A stretch of DNA of 64,000 bases, from NCBI GenBank assembly GCA_015655015.1, contig JAATFV010000063.1:1-64000 (forward strand). The letters run 5' to 3'. Source of the stretch: Chitinophagales bacterium (lineage in GTDB: Bacteria > Bacteroidota > Bacteroidia > Chitinophagales > Chitinophagaceae). The notes below the pieces were generated by a model. The model was not told the origin of the DNA, did no database searches, and was given only the letters and a program-made list of their open reading frames with translations. The position numbers and the translations under genes are program-made. Positions 8,017 to 18,220 of the stretch are shown in pieces (position 1 is the first letter of the stretch; every line of letters starts with the position of its first letter).

Positions 8017-10704
8017 ATGGATCCGATTTTTTTAAAAAGCGAAGATGACCTGTCTCTCACACTGAGCGAAATGGAATATCTTTTATCCCTGAGTCATCAT
8101 ATGGCGAAGATAAAAGACAGGAATGATCTGCTCCATATCATCAACGAGCATATGAAAAAGCTGTTCTACTTCACGCATTGCGCCATACAGCTGATCGCTT
8201 CCGATAAAAAAACATTTTCTATGTTCCTGCTGGACCCGGATTCCCGGTCCGGGAGGCACCCGGCTTACCGGCAGGTGGTCGAAAATAAGCTGCCGGCAGT
8301 GGACGGACTAATAGACAAGGCCCTCGGGTCGGATGATCCGATGGTCTTTGATCTCGATAGCCTGATGCAACGGCCAGCGGAAGAGTTGCCCTTGTATGTG
8401 AAAATGCATTATGAAACAGGTGTAAGGGAGACAGCCACGGCGCCTCTGAGCAATGAAAGGGAAAAATTCGGGTTGCTGGCCTTTTATTCGGACAGGAAAA
8501 ACAACTTTACCCCCGGGGTGCTGAATATTATCCGGGGAGCGGCCAGTCTTATATCCATTGCAGCCTCCAACATTATTGCCAATGAGGATATCCGCGCCCG
8601 GGAGCAGGAAAAAGAAATACTGCTCACACTCAGTTACGAAATGGCGAAAATAAGGGATAAAAATGCCCTCCTTACGCTCATGAACACCAGGCTTAAAAAA
8701 TTATTCTACTTCAAACATAGCAGTATCATTGCATTCAGTGAAGACAGGGAAACTTTTTCCGCCTATTTACTGGACCCGGAATCAAAAGCCAGGTTACACC
8801 ATGATTACGGGACAATGACCACCGATCATTATTCCGTGCATGATGAGATCATCAGGAAGGTGGTATCGCAGGATGAACCGGTTGTTTTTGACCTTGAAGA
8901 AATGGCGGTTTCCGGCAAAGTACCCTCTTACCTAAGGGTACTTTGTGAGGTAGGGCTTAAAGAAATGGTAGTGGTCCCTTTACAGGGAGATAAGCAACTG
9001 TTCGGGTTATTAAATTTCTTTACGGATATCAAAGGTCTTTTTGATCCAAATTGCCTGAATATTATCAAATCAGTTGCCAGCCAGATTGCCATTGCCGTTT
9101 CCAATATTGCCGGAAATGAAGGGATCAGGGTACGGGAACAGGAAAAAGAAACTTTGCTTTCTATCAGTTATGAAATGGCGAAAATAAGAGATCGGAATGA
9201 ACTGCTGACCCTGATCAATACCAAGCTTAAAAACCTGTTTTACTTTACCCATAGCAGTATTTCCGCTATCAATGAAGACAGGGAAACTTTTATTGTTTAT
9301 CTGACCGATCCGGAGTCAAGGTCGAGACGCCATCCGGATTATCACAACCTGGTCAATACTCCCTATCCTATTAAAGACGGTGTCTTCGAAACTTTTTTGC
9401 AATCGGATGAACCGACAGTCTCCGATGTGGAAAAGATCGCGACTTCCGGCAGGGCGCCCAAATATAGTATAACGCATTATGAAGTAGGTCTCAGGGAAGC
9501 TGTATCCATCCCGCTGCACGGCGGAAAAGAAATATGGGGAGTATTACATTTCTATTCTGACAGGAAGAATACCTTCACTCCTAATTACCTGAATATTATC
9601 AAAGGGGTGGCCAGCCAGGTAGCCATTGCCGTTTCCAATATACTGGCGAACGAAAAGATCGCCAGGCAGCTTCAGGAAATCAGTCTTTATAAACAACAGC
9701 TGGAGCATGAGAAGTTATATCTCCAGCATGAGATCAATACAGCCTATAACTATTCCGAGATCATCGGTTCGGGGCCTGCCATGCAGAAGGTCTATCGCCT
9801 TTTGTCCCAGGTGTCTTATGCCAGCAGCACCGTACTGATCTTAGGCGAGACAGGCACCGGAAAAGAGCTGATTGCCAGAGCCATCCATAATTCATCCCCC
9901 TATAAGGACAAGCTGATGATCAAGGTGAATTGTGCCGCTTTGCCGGCCAATCTGATCGAAAGCGAGCTGTTTGGTCATGAGCGGGGCAGTTTTACCGGGG
10001 CCCTGGAACGCAGGATCGGGAAATTCGAGCTGGCCAATAATAGTACGCTGTTCCTGGATGAGATCGGAGAAATGCTGCCGGAGCTGCAGGTGAAGCTGCT
10101 CAGGGCCATACAGGAAAAAGAGATCGAAAGAGAGGGCGGAAAGACCCCTATCAAGGTAAATGTCCGGATCATCGCAGCCACGAACCGGGATCTGCAGAAG
10201 GAAGTCAACCAGGGCAATTTCCGAAGCGATCTGTACTACCGGCTGAATGTATTCCCCATAATACTTCCTCCATTACGGGATCGCAAGGAAGATCTGCCTC
10301 AGCTGGTTGCCCATTTTGTAGAACGTCTCGCAAGAAATGCAGGCAGGAAAATAAAAGGGGTCTCCAATAGTGTAATGAATAAAATGATGGCCTATCCCTG
10401 GCCTGGCAACGTAAGGGAGCTTGAACACCTTATAGAGCGAAGCGTATTGCTGGCAGAAGGAAGCACGATAAAAGCCGTGCATCTTCCCGACAGCGGGTTA
10501 ATGGAGAATGAAGAGAATAGTATGGTCCGCATTAAATCCATTGATGAAGTGGAAAGGGAACATATTATGAATGTTCTAAAACGCTGCAACGGCAAGATAC
10601 AAGGCATAGATGGCGCCGCCGAATTATTGAATATCCCCCCTACTACCCTTCACTCCAAAATGAAAAAATTAGGAATAAAAAAGAAGCATACCAGCTCAGG
10701 CTGA
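8017..10704 (+). CDS. Three-GAF sigma54-dependent transcriptional activator (FhlA/NtrC type)
   Basis: An 895-residue enhancer-binding protein. Three tandem GAF-type sensor domains start near residues 22, 201 and 380 (period about 179 aa), each opening with a near-identical 'L-x-x-x-x-M-A-K-I-[KR]-D' helix and a '[KR]LFYF' strand. The AAA+ domain has Walker A GETGTGKE (610-617), the sigma54-contact loop as GSFTGA (657-662), and Walker B 'TLFLDEIGE'. A Fis-type helix-turn-helix forms the C-terminus ('[24 protein letters not shown]'). It lies 79 bp after the pump gene and is a likely sensor for the cluster. No -24/-12 element was seen in front of the peroxidase operon, so its target is unknown. 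Confidence 0.92.
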   Translation: MDPIFLKSEDDLSLTLSEMEYLLSLSHHMAKIKDRNDLLHIINEHMKKLFYFTHCAIQLIASDKKTFSMFLLDPDSRSGRHPAYRQVVENKLPAVDGLIDKALGSDDPMVFDLDSLMQRPAEELPLYVKMHYETGVRETATAPLSNEREKFGLLAFYSDRKNNFTPGVLNIIRGAASLISIAASNIIANEDIRAREQEKEILLTLSYEMAKIRDKNALLTLMNTRLKKLFYFKHSSIIAFSEDRETFSAYLLDPESKARLHHDYGTMTTDHYSVHDEIIRKVVSQDEPVVFDLEEMAVSGKVPSYLRVLCEVGLKEMVVVPLQGDKQLFGLLNFFTDIKGLFDPNCLNIIKSVASQIAIAVSNIAGNEGIRVREQEKETLLSISYEMAKIRDRNELLTLINTKLKNLFYFTHSSISAINEDRETFIVYLTDPESRSRRHPDYHNLVNTPYPIKDGVFETFLQSDEPTVSDVEKIATSGRAPKYSITHYEVGLREAVSIPLHGGKEIWGVLHFYSDRKNTFTPNYLNIIKGVASQVAIAVSNILANEKIARQLQEISLYKQQLEHEKLYLQHEINTAYNYSEIIGSGPAMQKVYRLLSQVSYASSTVLILGETGTGKELIARAIHNSSPYKDKLMIKVNCAALPANLIESELFGHERGSFTGALERRIGKFELANNSTLFLDEIGEMLPELQVKLLRAIQEKEIEREGGKTPIKVNVRIIAATNRDLQKEVNQGNFRSDLYYRLNVFPIILPPLRDRKEDLPQLVAHFVERLARNAGRKIKGVSNSVMNKMMAYPWPGNVRELEHLIERSVLLAEGSTIKAVHLPDSGLMENEENSMVRIKSIDEVEREHIMNVLKRCNGKIQGIDGAAELLNIPPTTLHSKMKKLGIKKKHTSSG

Positions 10705-11580
10705 GAACTGGCCCCTTTTGAAGTCTGAGAAGCTGATGCCTGCCGCTTTTTTAAAAAATTTACTGAAATGAGAGATATCGTCGTACCCCAGCGTATAAGC
10801 AATTTGCTTTAAATTCATTCCTTCCCATCTGGCCTGCCGTTTGGCTTCCTGCAGGATCCGTTGTTGTATGTGGTAGCTTGCTGTAAAACCCGTAACTTTT
10901 TTCACCCGTATATTAAGATAATTGGGTGCGGTGCCGAGTGTTTCAGCATAATCCGACACCTTTTTCATGGTCATATAATTTTTATGCACAAGGGCCAGAA
11001 AGTCGTTGACCATTTTGATGTCCCCCCGGATTATTTCTTTCGCAGGGTAGTGTGGCCCCACTTTCCTGCCAAGCTGAATGATCAATATTTTCAGCAAGGC
11101 CCGGAGCACTTCCGTCTTCATTTCGGTGACACCCTTATATTCCTTTATGATGCTGTAAAGTAATTGCTCCATTTCGGTTTTTGTATCGGGAGAGAGGGTA
11201 ACAGAAGCCGGTTTATATACATTAAAAAGCCCCGAATTGAGCAGGGTGCTTATATCATCTTTTAAAGGGCATATAAATTCTGTGGAAAATGACAGGGCAT
11301 ATCCTTTCATATAGAGCGTGTCGGCAAAAACATTCAATTGGCCGGGGTATATGCAATAGACCGTGTCATTGCTGAGAGAATATCTCCGGAGGTCTACCCA
11401 ATAGGTGCCGCTACCCTGCAGGACCCAAAAAATCAGAAAAGTATCAAATCCTACAGGAGTCGTCTTCTGTAAAGACCTTTCTTCCATAAAGGATTCCAGG
11501 TCGTATAGCTGAAAAGCGGATTTCCGGGTTTCCGGGGACGAGCCTGAGATATGCGGAAGTTGATGTAAGAATGTTGTCAT
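10696..11580 (-). CDS. AraC-family transcriptional regulator
   Basis: A 294-residue regulator with an N-terminal cupin-like sensing half and a C-terminal AraC DNA-binding domain (about 195-290). The two helix-turn-helix units are '[27 protein letters not shown]' and '[27 protein letters not shown]'. Its 3' end overlaps the end of the convergent three-GAF activator by 9 bp. It is divergent from the SDR gene whose promoter block is shared with the catalase gene, which makes it the best candidate for the protein that recognises that block. That link is inference. Confidence 0.88.
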   Translation of the reverse strand: MTTFLHQLPHISGSSPETRKSAFQLYDLESFMEERSLQKTTPVGFDTFLIFWVLQGSGTYWVDLRRYSLSNDTVYCIYPGQLNVFADTLYMKGYALSFSTEFICPLKDDISTLLNSGLFNVYKPASVTLSPDTKTEMEQLLYSIIKEYKGVTEMKTEVLRALLKILIIQLGRKVGPHYPAKEIIRGDIKMVNDFLALVHKNYMTMKKVSDYAETLGTAPNYLNIRVKKVTGFTASYHIQQRILQEAKRQARWEGMNLKQIAYTLGYDDISHFSKFFKKAAGISFSDFKRGQFSA

Positions 11581-11660
11581 AACCCTTTTTATTACAATCC
11601 GCCTGCCAAATCATAAAAATATGATTATCAATTATTTGCAAATAATCTAACAAAACACTT

Positions 11661-11706
11661 CCACTTTATTTCGTATTTCCACCCCGCATTCGGCGAAATA
11701 TAGTGG
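11661..11706. promoter_or_regulatory. 13-bp inverted repeat between the araC-type and SDR genes
   Basis: Arms 11661-11673 (CCACTTTATTTCG) and 11694-11706 (CGAAATATAGTGG) are inverted copies with one mismatch, separated by 20 nt. The element lies between the divergent AraC-family and SDR genes and could be an operator or a hairpin in the araC leader. Confidence 0.45.
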
Positions 11707-11757
11707 GTGAATGGAAAGGTCCTGCTGTTTGCCGGCGTCGGGCTGGATGCGAAGGAA

Positions 11758-11816
11758 ATCTACCTGCTTTTTTGCCAATTGTCTATTGTATCCGCGGGAT
11801 GGATAGATGAGTTTTG
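11758..11816 (+). promoter_or_regulatory. Promoter/operator block of the SDR gene (twin of the block at 559-617)
   Basis: TTTTGCCAATTGTCTATTGT at 11770-11789 is identical to the catalase copy. TTG (11786-11788), an exactly 20-nt spacer and GAGTTTTG (11809-11816) follow, as at the catalase gene. The -7 element overlaps an in-frame ATG at 11807, which argues that this ATG is not the translation start. Confidence 0.65.
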
Positions 11817-11833
11817 CATTAAAATACAGCAGT

Positions 11834-12598
11834 ATGGAACTTAAAGGAAAAATTGCCGTCGTCACCGGCGGCGCCAGCGGAATCGGGTTGTCCCTGGCTA
11901 TCCGTTTTATCAGGGAAGGGGCTACCGTTGTCATTTCTGACATCAATGAAACTGCGCTAAATGAAGAAGCGGCCATCATTGGAGCCACTCCCATTGCAGC
12001 AAATGTGGCAAAGGAGGAAGACGTAAAGAACCTCGTGGATAAAGCAACCGCTCAGTTCGGCAGGATCGATCTCCTTGTTTCCAATGCAGGTGTCGCTAAG
12101 TTCGGAGACCCTTTTTCTTCCGAAAGTGATTGGGATTTCTCCTGGCATGTCAATGTGATGTCGCAGGTGTATGCGGCCAAATATGTATTGCCTCAGATGA
12201 TCGCTCGTGGAAGCGGATATTTATTGAATACGGCTTCTGCAGCAGGACTGTTGGTGGAATTCCACTCGGCCCTGTACAGTACGACCAAACATGCCTCCAT
12301 TGGTCTGGCAGAATGGCTGGCAGCCACTTATAAGAGCGCGGGTATTACCGTAAGCGTACTTTGTCCCGCCGCTGTTAAAACTCCTATGGCAGCAGGGATC
12401 CCTGCCATGCAGGAGGGAGCTATCGAGCCGGATGACCTGTCTGAGATCGTCGTGCAGGCAATAGAAAAAGAGCAGTTCATGATCTCTTCCCACGAAAATA
12501 TCTGGAAGCTCTACCAGGTGAAGTCGCAGGATTATGATAAATATATCGGGCTGCTCGTGGAAAGACGTGCTTATAAATTGGGAATGGATCAGAAGTAA
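11834..12598 (+). CDS. SDR-family NAD(P)-dependent oxidoreductase
   Basis: A 254-residue classical short-chain dehydrogenase. The start is placed at 11834 (MELKGKIAVVTGG) rather than at the in-frame ATG at 11807, because the latter overlaps the predicted -7 box. Motifs: TGGASGIG cofactor loop, D-I-N at the end of beta 2, SNAG, catalytic Ser in 'NTASAAG', and Y-S-T-T-K (Tyr/Lys pair). The substrate is not predictable. It shares its promoter architecture with the catalase-led operon, so it may reduce carbonyl products of the same stress or detoxification pathway. It is followed by a terminator shared with the convergent AI-2E gene. Confidence 0.88.
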   Translation: MELKGKIAVVTGGASGIGLSLAIRFIREGATVVISDINETALNEEAAIIGATPIAANVAKEEDVKNLVDKATAQFGRIDLLVSNAGVAKFGDPFSSESDWDFSWHVNVMSQVYAAKYVLPQMIARGSGYLLNTASAAGLLVEFHSALYSTTKHASIGLAEWLAATYKSAGITVSVLCPAAVKTPMAAGIPAMQEGAIEPDDLSEIVVQAIEKEQFMISSHENIWKLYQVKSQDYDKYIGLLVERRAYKLGMDQK

Positions 12599-12603
12599 CA
12601 GAG

Positions 12604-12640
12604 AGGGAAATCGCTAAGCGATCGGCGTTTCCCTTTTTTC
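12604..12640 (+). terminator. Terminator after the SDR gene, overlapping the end of the convergent gene
   Basis: AGGGAAATCGC (12604-12614) pairs with GCGTTTCCCT (12625-12634) with one bulge, followed by a T run. The right half lies inside the last codons of the minus-strand permease gene. Confidence 0.65.
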
Positions 12641-13696
12641 CAGCCAGGAATTAAATAGCGTATAAAAAACCGCTAAAATGATGGCGCCTTTGAACATACC
12701 GGTAAAGCCCCAGGCTGCCAGCCCTCCGATCACACCTAAGAACAGGACCAGGAAAGGCAATTTCCCTCCGCTCTTAGCGATCAGGATCGGTTTTAAAAAG
12801 GCGTCGATCAGCAGTAGGGCTATCCCATAAATGATCAAAAAGATCGTCACACCTGTATGTCCCTGGGCGGCGGTGCTGATCACCAGGGGTATCCACACCA
12901 ATAAAGGCCCTAACTGGATCAGGACCAGGAAAAAGATTAGCGATGTAAGACCCAGGGCAAATGGGATGCCGGCGATCGTAAGGCCGATCCAGGAAATGAC
13001 GGAGGCGATCAATGCCGTGCCCATTACGCCGATCGATACACTCTTGATAGCCTGTGTGGTCGCCCTCAACAGGGAAAGTCCATCCCTCCTGCCAAGCAGG
13101 TGTTGCATAACGGATTTGACAGGGCTGAGCATTTTATCCCCCGAAGTCAGGAAAAAGGCTGAAATAATAATGCCGGTGATGAATTGCAGGATCGTGCCGA
13201 GCATGCCGGCTCCGCTGGTCAGTATATGACGGATCGCCAATTTGATCTGCTCTTCATGATGGGCGATCGTCTCCTTTGGGCTGTTCTGCAATTGTTCCCA
13301 AAAAGAAGAAATTTCCTCCCCAACTAGGGGTAAGCGGGACAGCCAGGCTGGCAGTGGCGGAAGGCCGTTTGCTTTTATGTCCCCCAGCCCGATAATGGCT
13401 TCTCTGAGATGATGCCTGAAAGCCGAAATAATGTAAATGAAAGGTAAGGCGATAATAGCGCCGAGAAGGATCGAATAAATAAAAGCAGCCAGTTTGCGCC
13501 TGTTCCCTAAAAACCTGACCAGGTGTTCGAAAGGGGCTGCAAAGGATACGGAAAAAATTAGGGCGAAAGTAAATACGCCAATGAAAACCTTCAGTACGTC
13601 ATAAAGCGCCCATATCAGGCTTAATAACGCTAATAGTACTAATATGTTCTCAATGGTATTACGGGAGCCTGGACCTGTCTGAACATATTTACTCAT
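12614..13696 (-). CDS. AI-2E family (PerM/YdiK-like) membrane protein
   Basis: A 360-residue integral membrane protein with about eight hydrophobic segments and the family layout: two N-terminal helices ('ILVLLALLSLIWALYDVLKVF'), a soluble middle part (about 95-150), and a glycine- and proline-rich C-terminal core ('PFALGLTSLIFFLVLIQLGPLLVWIP', 'LLLIDAFLKPILIAKSGG'). The PxxxG elements and 'DAFLKPIL' are conserved in this family. Members are exporters or antiporters of varied, mostly unknown substrates; the AI-2 name is historical. It is divergent from the AsmA-like gene with only a 44-bp spacer. Confidence 0.85.
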   Translation of the reverse strand: MSKYVQTGPGSRNTIENILVLLALLSLIWALYDVLKVFIGVFTFALIFSVSFAAPFEHLVRFLGNRRKLAAFIYSILLGAIIALPFIYIISAFRHHLREAIIGLGDIKANGLPPLPAWLSRLPLVGEEISSFWEQLQNSPKETIAHHEEQIKLAIRHILTSGAGMLGTILQFITGIIISAFFLTSGDKMLSPVKSVMQHLLGRRDGLSLLRATTQAIKSVSIGVMGTALIASVISWIGLTIAGIPFALGLTSLIFFLVLIQLGPLLVWIPLVISTAAQGHTGVTIFLIIYGIALLLIDAFLKPILIAKSGGKLPFLVLFLGVIGGLAAWGFTGMFKGAIILAVFYTLFNSWLEKRETPIA

Positions 13697-13740
13697 AAAC
13701 TATCGCTTGCATTTAAAGTTAGCATAAATTTATAGTTATT

Positions 13741-16700
13741 ATGCATTTTTCCCCAAAACTGAAAAAGCGCATCCTGCTGCTGGCTGTCCTGCCTGCACTT
13801 TTCCTTTCGGGTGGTGTGGGACTACTCTATTTCGTCGTGGTGCACCGTTTTAAAGATAGTATAAAATTCATCGTCAGCAGAGAGTCCAAAGGCAGGTATG
13901 CATTCGATGCAGGCGAAGCTAACTTATCCATATGGAATAAAAGCATTCAGCTAAAAGAATCCGTATTGTATTCTCCGGATACGGTCAATGCCGACGCCTC
14001 GTATCGTGTAAAGATCCATGAGATCTATTTCTCCCTGGCCTCCTGGAAGGACCTGCTCTATCATAAAAAGGTCATCGCGGACAGCCTGTCTATCATAGAG
14101 CCGGACTTTACGATAGCCGTTCACAAAATAAATGAGCGGAAGGAGCCCTTCCAATTTCATCCATCCGATATCTTAGACCACCTGGAAAGTGCTTTAACGC
14201 ATTTTAATGTACATTCCTTTACGCTAAAGGATGCTTCCTTCACCTATAATGGGCCGGATGGAGCCCCTCCTTTGCATGGTGACCACATTAATCTTGCCGC
14301 CACCAATTTTACCAGGGTAAATAACGAGGATAGCCATCTGCTGGGATCAGATAAGGTGAGCCTGTCTCTGGGCCCGCAACACTGGATCTTCCCCGCCACC
14401 AAACACGAGATCAATTTTAACCGGCTGACTTTCGACAGCAAAGGCCAGCGGTTTGAGCTGGATTCCTTTAGCTTTTACCAGCGGGCTGTTATGGATAAGG
14501 GGGAAGTAAGGATACATGCGGATAAATTCTTCTTCAATTCACAACATCTCCCGGCTATTTACCAGAAGGGAGAGCTGCTGCTCGATACGTTGATCTGCGT
14601 CAACCCGGTACTGACTGTCGTCAATAATGGAAAGGAAGAAAAAGTAAAAGACTCTCTCCAAAGAATAGGTCTTACCGGTAATTTATTTAAATTGATCCGG
14701 GTCAATTTCGTATCTGTTATCGATGGGACTTTATCCCTGCAAAAGGATGGCCGTACGGAAAATACGGCAGCCCGTAAAGCGAATATGAGCATTTTTAACC
14801 TTGTCGTCAACCCGGAGAAAGACCCTTCCCTCCATACGGACAGTATCCGGATAAATTTAAAAAAGATCGAATTCATCACAAAGGACAGTTTGTTCAGGCT
14901 CGGCATCGATGAGTTCTCCATCCGCAGCAATGATGTGCTCTTCCGAAATGTAGTATTTGAACCCACTTCCTTCAATCATTCGGATAAGGGGGTGATGTTT
15001 ACAGCCCCCTCCCTGCTCTTAAAAGATATCAGCATCCCCGACCTGCTGGACAAACGCCTGGTATCGTCAGGCGCGGAACTTTACCGGCCGCTGATCGTTC
15101 TGTATGAAAAAAGAAAGGGGGCTGGCGTTGGGCCGGGAATGCCCCCCTCAGCGCAAATCTCCCCGGGAAAAATGGCTTTATTTTACCAGACCTTACATGA
15201 GATGAGCGATTTGATCAAAACTCCCGATTTCAATCTCACAGAAGGGATCATACGATATAAGCTTACCGGGACAAAACCGTTGGAATTGAATGTCAACCGC
15301 CTGAGCGCACACATATTGCTCAATCAGTTATTTGTAAGTGACTCTCTCGTGGATATCAAACATGCCATTCCCGACTTACGGATCGGTGCGTTTGACCTGG
15401 TTTCGAAAGGACTGCAGATCAACCTTCGGGATTTCCGGTTTGACGGCGTCCGAAGAAATAGCTGGGGCCGGCAATTACAGGTTTCCACTGCCAATGGAAT
15501 GGAACTAACTGGCGCAGGCGTCTATTGGAACGTGTTTGATTGGGATATTTACGAAAGGACCGGCGGGATACAAATAGATTCCCTTCATGCCGATGAATTA
15601 GCTGTCCGGATCAAGGGCGCAAGGATCCCGTCCCGGCAATCCTCCTCCCCTAAAGATCTTCCCGGGATCCGTATAGACAAGCTCACGGTAGGAAAAATAC
15701 AGTTTGACAATAATACAGCCAACAGTTCTTTACATTTTAATGCAGGCGATCTGAATGCCGATCGCTTACAATCGATAAAAAGTTTTTTCACCTGGGGCAA
15801 TGCCCGGCTGAACGTTTCTTCGATGACGATGGATGGGAAAAACAGGAAGATCCATATAAATGACGTTGCTTTTAACAATAATAAAGAAACCGTACTGAAG
15901 GATCTGCAATTTGAATCGGAGAGCAGCCAGGGCAACATCCACCTATCTACCCCCCTTATCCGGATGAAGCTGGAGTTACATTCCAGCGATTTCAGCCAAT
16001 TGTTCGTTCCATCCTTCCTGACGGATAATGTAGCTTTCTACTATGCAAAACGATCGGAAAAAGATACCCTGAGGGTAAAGGCCCGCATTAAACTACAAGC
16101 ACAAGATATCAATACTTTTAAAGATCCTGAAAAAGGCATTCAGGTTGGCGACGTTAAAATAGACCTGCGAAATATTACCCTCAACAAAGGGAAGATCGAC
16201 CTTGAATTACCTGAATCCTCCATTCATCTGGCCGGGTGGCAATTCGCTAAAAACAATGCGGACAAATGGAGCCTCTCTTCCGCCCTGGATCTCACCTGGA
16301 AAGACGCCCGCCTGCTTTATAAGAACGACAGCACAGATTTGTCCGTCAGGCATCTTTCGGGGTCTTTCAATGACCCCGCTCTCACGATGACCCTCCCGGC
16401 AAAAATAAGCTGGCAACAGCTGGCGGCAGCGATTACCGTCAGCGAAGGAGACCTGCATTACAAAGGGAAAAAGATCACCGCTGAGGCAAGCGGTTGCACC
16501 TGGAGTCCATTGGGTAATATCCTGCATCTTACCAATTTCAGCATCCTTCCGAATGAAAGCAGGGAAGTTATGTTTAAGAAAGCAACCTGGCAAGAAGATT
16601 ATATCACTGTTAAAGGAGGCTCCCTGGAGCTCTCCGGGATCCGGATAGATCGCTCCCTTCGGGATTCTTCCATCCATCTGAACAAAATGGTCCTCGCCGA

Positions 16701-17487
16701 CGTCGCGATCCAGGCATCGAGAGACAAAAACATGCCCTTCCGGCATGGTATTGAAAAGCCCATGCCTACCAAATTGATCAATGCCATCCCTTTCCCGTTC
16801 AAAGTGGATTCCGTGTTGCTCTGCCACAGCAGCGTCGTTTATAATGAGCTTTCCATCGCCACAAAAAAGTGGAGCCGGATACCATTCGACAACCTGAATG
16901 GCCTTATTCTACAGGTAAGCAACAGGGCTAATCAACAGGACACGTTAAGGATCTTTGCCACTGCGGAATTATTCAATAGCAGGATCCGGTATTTCTCCTA
17001 TGAAGAATCTTATGGAGATCCCTTGTCTTCTTTTACGGTCCGGAACCGTTTATCCCCCATCGATCTTACCGGATTTTCACAGGTATCCATACCCATGGCG
17101 AATGTAAGTGTCACCAGGGGCCACGCGGATACCCTCTATTCCAATTGGGAAGGCAATAAGTATGCGGCTACCGGAACCATGAACTTCTATTATGACCATT
17201 TAAAGATCCGGGTACTTGACAAAGAAGATATGCAGAAGCGGAGCTTCCTTCCTGTTCTGAAGACCTGGGTGGCCAATATTATCCTGCCGGATTGCCGAAA
17301 AAAAGCGGCTGCTATTTTCGTAGAGCGGGATCAGGAGAAATTCATCTTTAATTATTGGGTAAAAGCGGTGAGCAGTGGAGCTTTGACCACGGTTGGCGTT
17401 AAAAGGAGCAAGGCCTACCGAAAGAAATACCTGAAAAAATATAAGTTGTACTCCCTGCCGGAGAAGAGAATGGATAGCTGGAGATAA
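13741..17487 (+). CDS. Very large AsmA-like envelope protein
   Basis: A 1248-residue protein with one N-terminal membrane anchor (about residues 9-34, 'RILLLAVLPALFLSGGVGLLYFVVV') and otherwise long stretches of alternating beta strands, for example 'INLAATNFTRVNNEDSHLLGSDKVSLSLG'. The anchor plus a long repetitive beta region fits the AsmA/TamB/DUF748 group of bridge-like proteins thought to span the periplasm and move lipids, but no motif was matched with certainty. It ends in basic residues ('KRSKAYRKKYLKKYK'). It stands alone as a plus-strand gene, divergent from the AI-2E gene. The assignment is by general architecture. Confidence 0.5.
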   Translation: MHFSPKLKKRILLLAVLPALFLSGGVGLLYFVVVHRFKDSIKFIVSRESKGRYAFDAGEANLSIWNKSIQLKESVLYSPDTVNADASYRVKIHEIYFSLASWKDLLYHKKVIADSLSIIEPDFTIAVHKINERKEPFQFHPSDILDHLESALTHFNVHSFTLKDASFTYNGPDGAPPLHGDHINLAATNFTRVNNEDSHLLGSDKVSLSLGPQHWIFPATKHEINFNRLTFDSKGQRFELDSFSFYQRAVMDKGEVRIHADKFFFNSQHLPAIYQKGELLLDTLICVNPVLTVVNNGKEEKVKDSLQRIGLTGNLFKLIRVNFVSVIDGTLSLQKDGRTENTAARKANMSIFNLVVNPEKDPSLHTDSIRINLKKIEFITKDSLFRLGIDEFSIRSNDVLFRNVVFEPTSFNHSDKGVMFTAPSLLLKDISIPDLLDKRLVSSGAELYRPLIVLYEKRKGAGVGPGMPPSAQISPGKMALFYQTLHEMSDLIKTPDFNLTEGIIRYKLTGTKPLELNVNRLSAHILLNQLFVSDSLVDIKHAIPDLRIGAFDLVSKGLQINLRDFRFDGVRRNSWGRQLQVSTANGMELTGAGVYWNVFDWDIYERTGGIQIDSLHADELAVRIKGARIPSRQSSSPKDLPGIRIDKLTVGKIQFDNNTANSSLHFNAGDLNADRLQSIKSFFTWGNARLNVSSMTMDGKNRKIHINDVAFNNNKETVLKDLQFESESSQGNIHLSTPLIRMKLELHSSDFSQLFVPSFLTDNVAFYYAKRSEKDTLRVKARIKLQAQDINTFKDPEKGIQVGDVKIDLRNITLNKGKIDLELPESSIHLAGWQFAKNNADKWSLSSALDLTWKDARLLYKNDSTDLSVRHLSGSFNDPALTMTLPAKISWQQLAAAITVSEGDLHYKGKKITAEASGCTWSPLGNILHLTNFSILPNESREVMFKKATWQEDYITVKGGSLELSGIRIDRSLRDSSIHLNKMVLADVAIQASRDKNMPFRHGIEKPMPTKLINAIPFPFKVDSVLLCHSSVVYNELSIATKKWSRIPFDNLNGLILQVSNRANQQDTLRIFATAELFNSRIRYFSYEESYGDPLSSFTVRNRLSPIDLTGFSQVSIPMANVSVTRGHADTLYSNWEGNKYAATGTMNFYYDHLKIRVLDKEDMQKRSFLPVLKTWVANIILPDCRKKAAAIFVERDQEKFIFNYWVKAVSSGALTTVGVKRSKAYRKKYLKKYKLYSLPEKRMDSWR

Positions 17488-17489
17488 AT

Positions 17490-17516
17490 AAAAATCGGGC
17501 AGGAAACCCTACCCGA
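17490..17516 (-). terminator. Terminator of the DUF4142 gene
   Basis: Read on the minus strand, TCGGGTAGG (17516-17508) pairs with CCTGCCCGA (17503-17495) with one mismatch and is followed by TTTTTATTT. It lies between the convergent AsmA-like and DUF4142 genes. Confidence 0.7.
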
Positions 17517-17559
17517 CTGGTTCGGTGCGTGTTGAGGTAAGGCAATGGTTAAGGCTGAA

Positions 17560-18171
17560 CTATTTTATCATTTTTTTACACTTCTCTGCTTCGGCGAGGT
17601 GGTGCTGCAGCGTAGGCAATGTGCTGCTGGCAAAAGCCTTGATATCGGCATCCGATCCGTTCTTTACTTCATCCTGGAACAGGCTGATCACTTTTTTATG
17701 ATCATCGACCATCATACCGATGTATGATTTGTCAAAATCCTTTCCGTCCTTTTTCTGCAGGTCATCTATATTCGTCTGCATATCGGGAGAGATCGCAGGA
17801 GGAAGAGTAATATTCTTGGAAGCTGCCACGGCTTTCAATTTATCTGCTGCAGCAGTGTGATCTTTTTCCATCATGGAGCCATAGTCCTTTATGTCTTTGG
17901 CCATTCCTTTCTGCTGCGCCAATTGGCCTGCCTGGATTTCGGTCATTCCGGCATTAGCGACGTTTACGACAAAGGTGGCGTCGTCTTTTGATACAGAAGC
18001 GGGTATGGACGCGGCTGTCTGCGTTTTAGCGCTATCACTTATCCCCGTACTATCCATTTTTGTCATATTCGAATCTTTTGCATCTTTGGTAGCATCCGGC
18101 TGACCGCTTCCACAGCTGAAACAGGAAAAAGTAATAACTGTAACGGCACAATAGTTAAACAATTTTTTCAT
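17560..18171 (-). CDS. DUF4142 lipoprotein
   Basis: A 203-residue lipoprotein. The signal peptide ends in the lipobox 'SCFSC' (Cys20). A Ser/Thr/Asp-rich linker follows to about residue 62, and then a four-helix DUF4142 domain, ferritin-like in predicted fold. It shows 'EIQAGQLAQQKG', 'YGSMMEKDHTAAADKL' and 'YIGMMVDDHKKVISLFQDEVKNG', with the D/E-H pairs characteristic of the family. These proteins are common in Bacteroidota and are often induced by stress. No reaction is established. It lies 49 bp downstream of the flavin split-barrel gene on the same strand. Confidence 0.85.
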   Translation of the reverse strand: MKKLFNYCAVTVITFSCFSCGSGQPDATKDAKDSNMTKMDSTGISDSAKTQTAASIPASVSKDDATFVVNVANAGMTEIQAGQLAQQKGMAKDIKDYGSMMEKDHTAAADKLKAVAASKNITLPPAISPDMQTNIDDLQKKDGKDFDKSYIGMMVDDHKKVISLFQDEVKNGSDADIKAFASSTLPTLQHHLAEAEKCKKMIK

Positions 18172-18220
18172 AACTGGCTATTTTTCATTAATAAATTGAT
18201 ATCAGGCGTATACTCAATTA

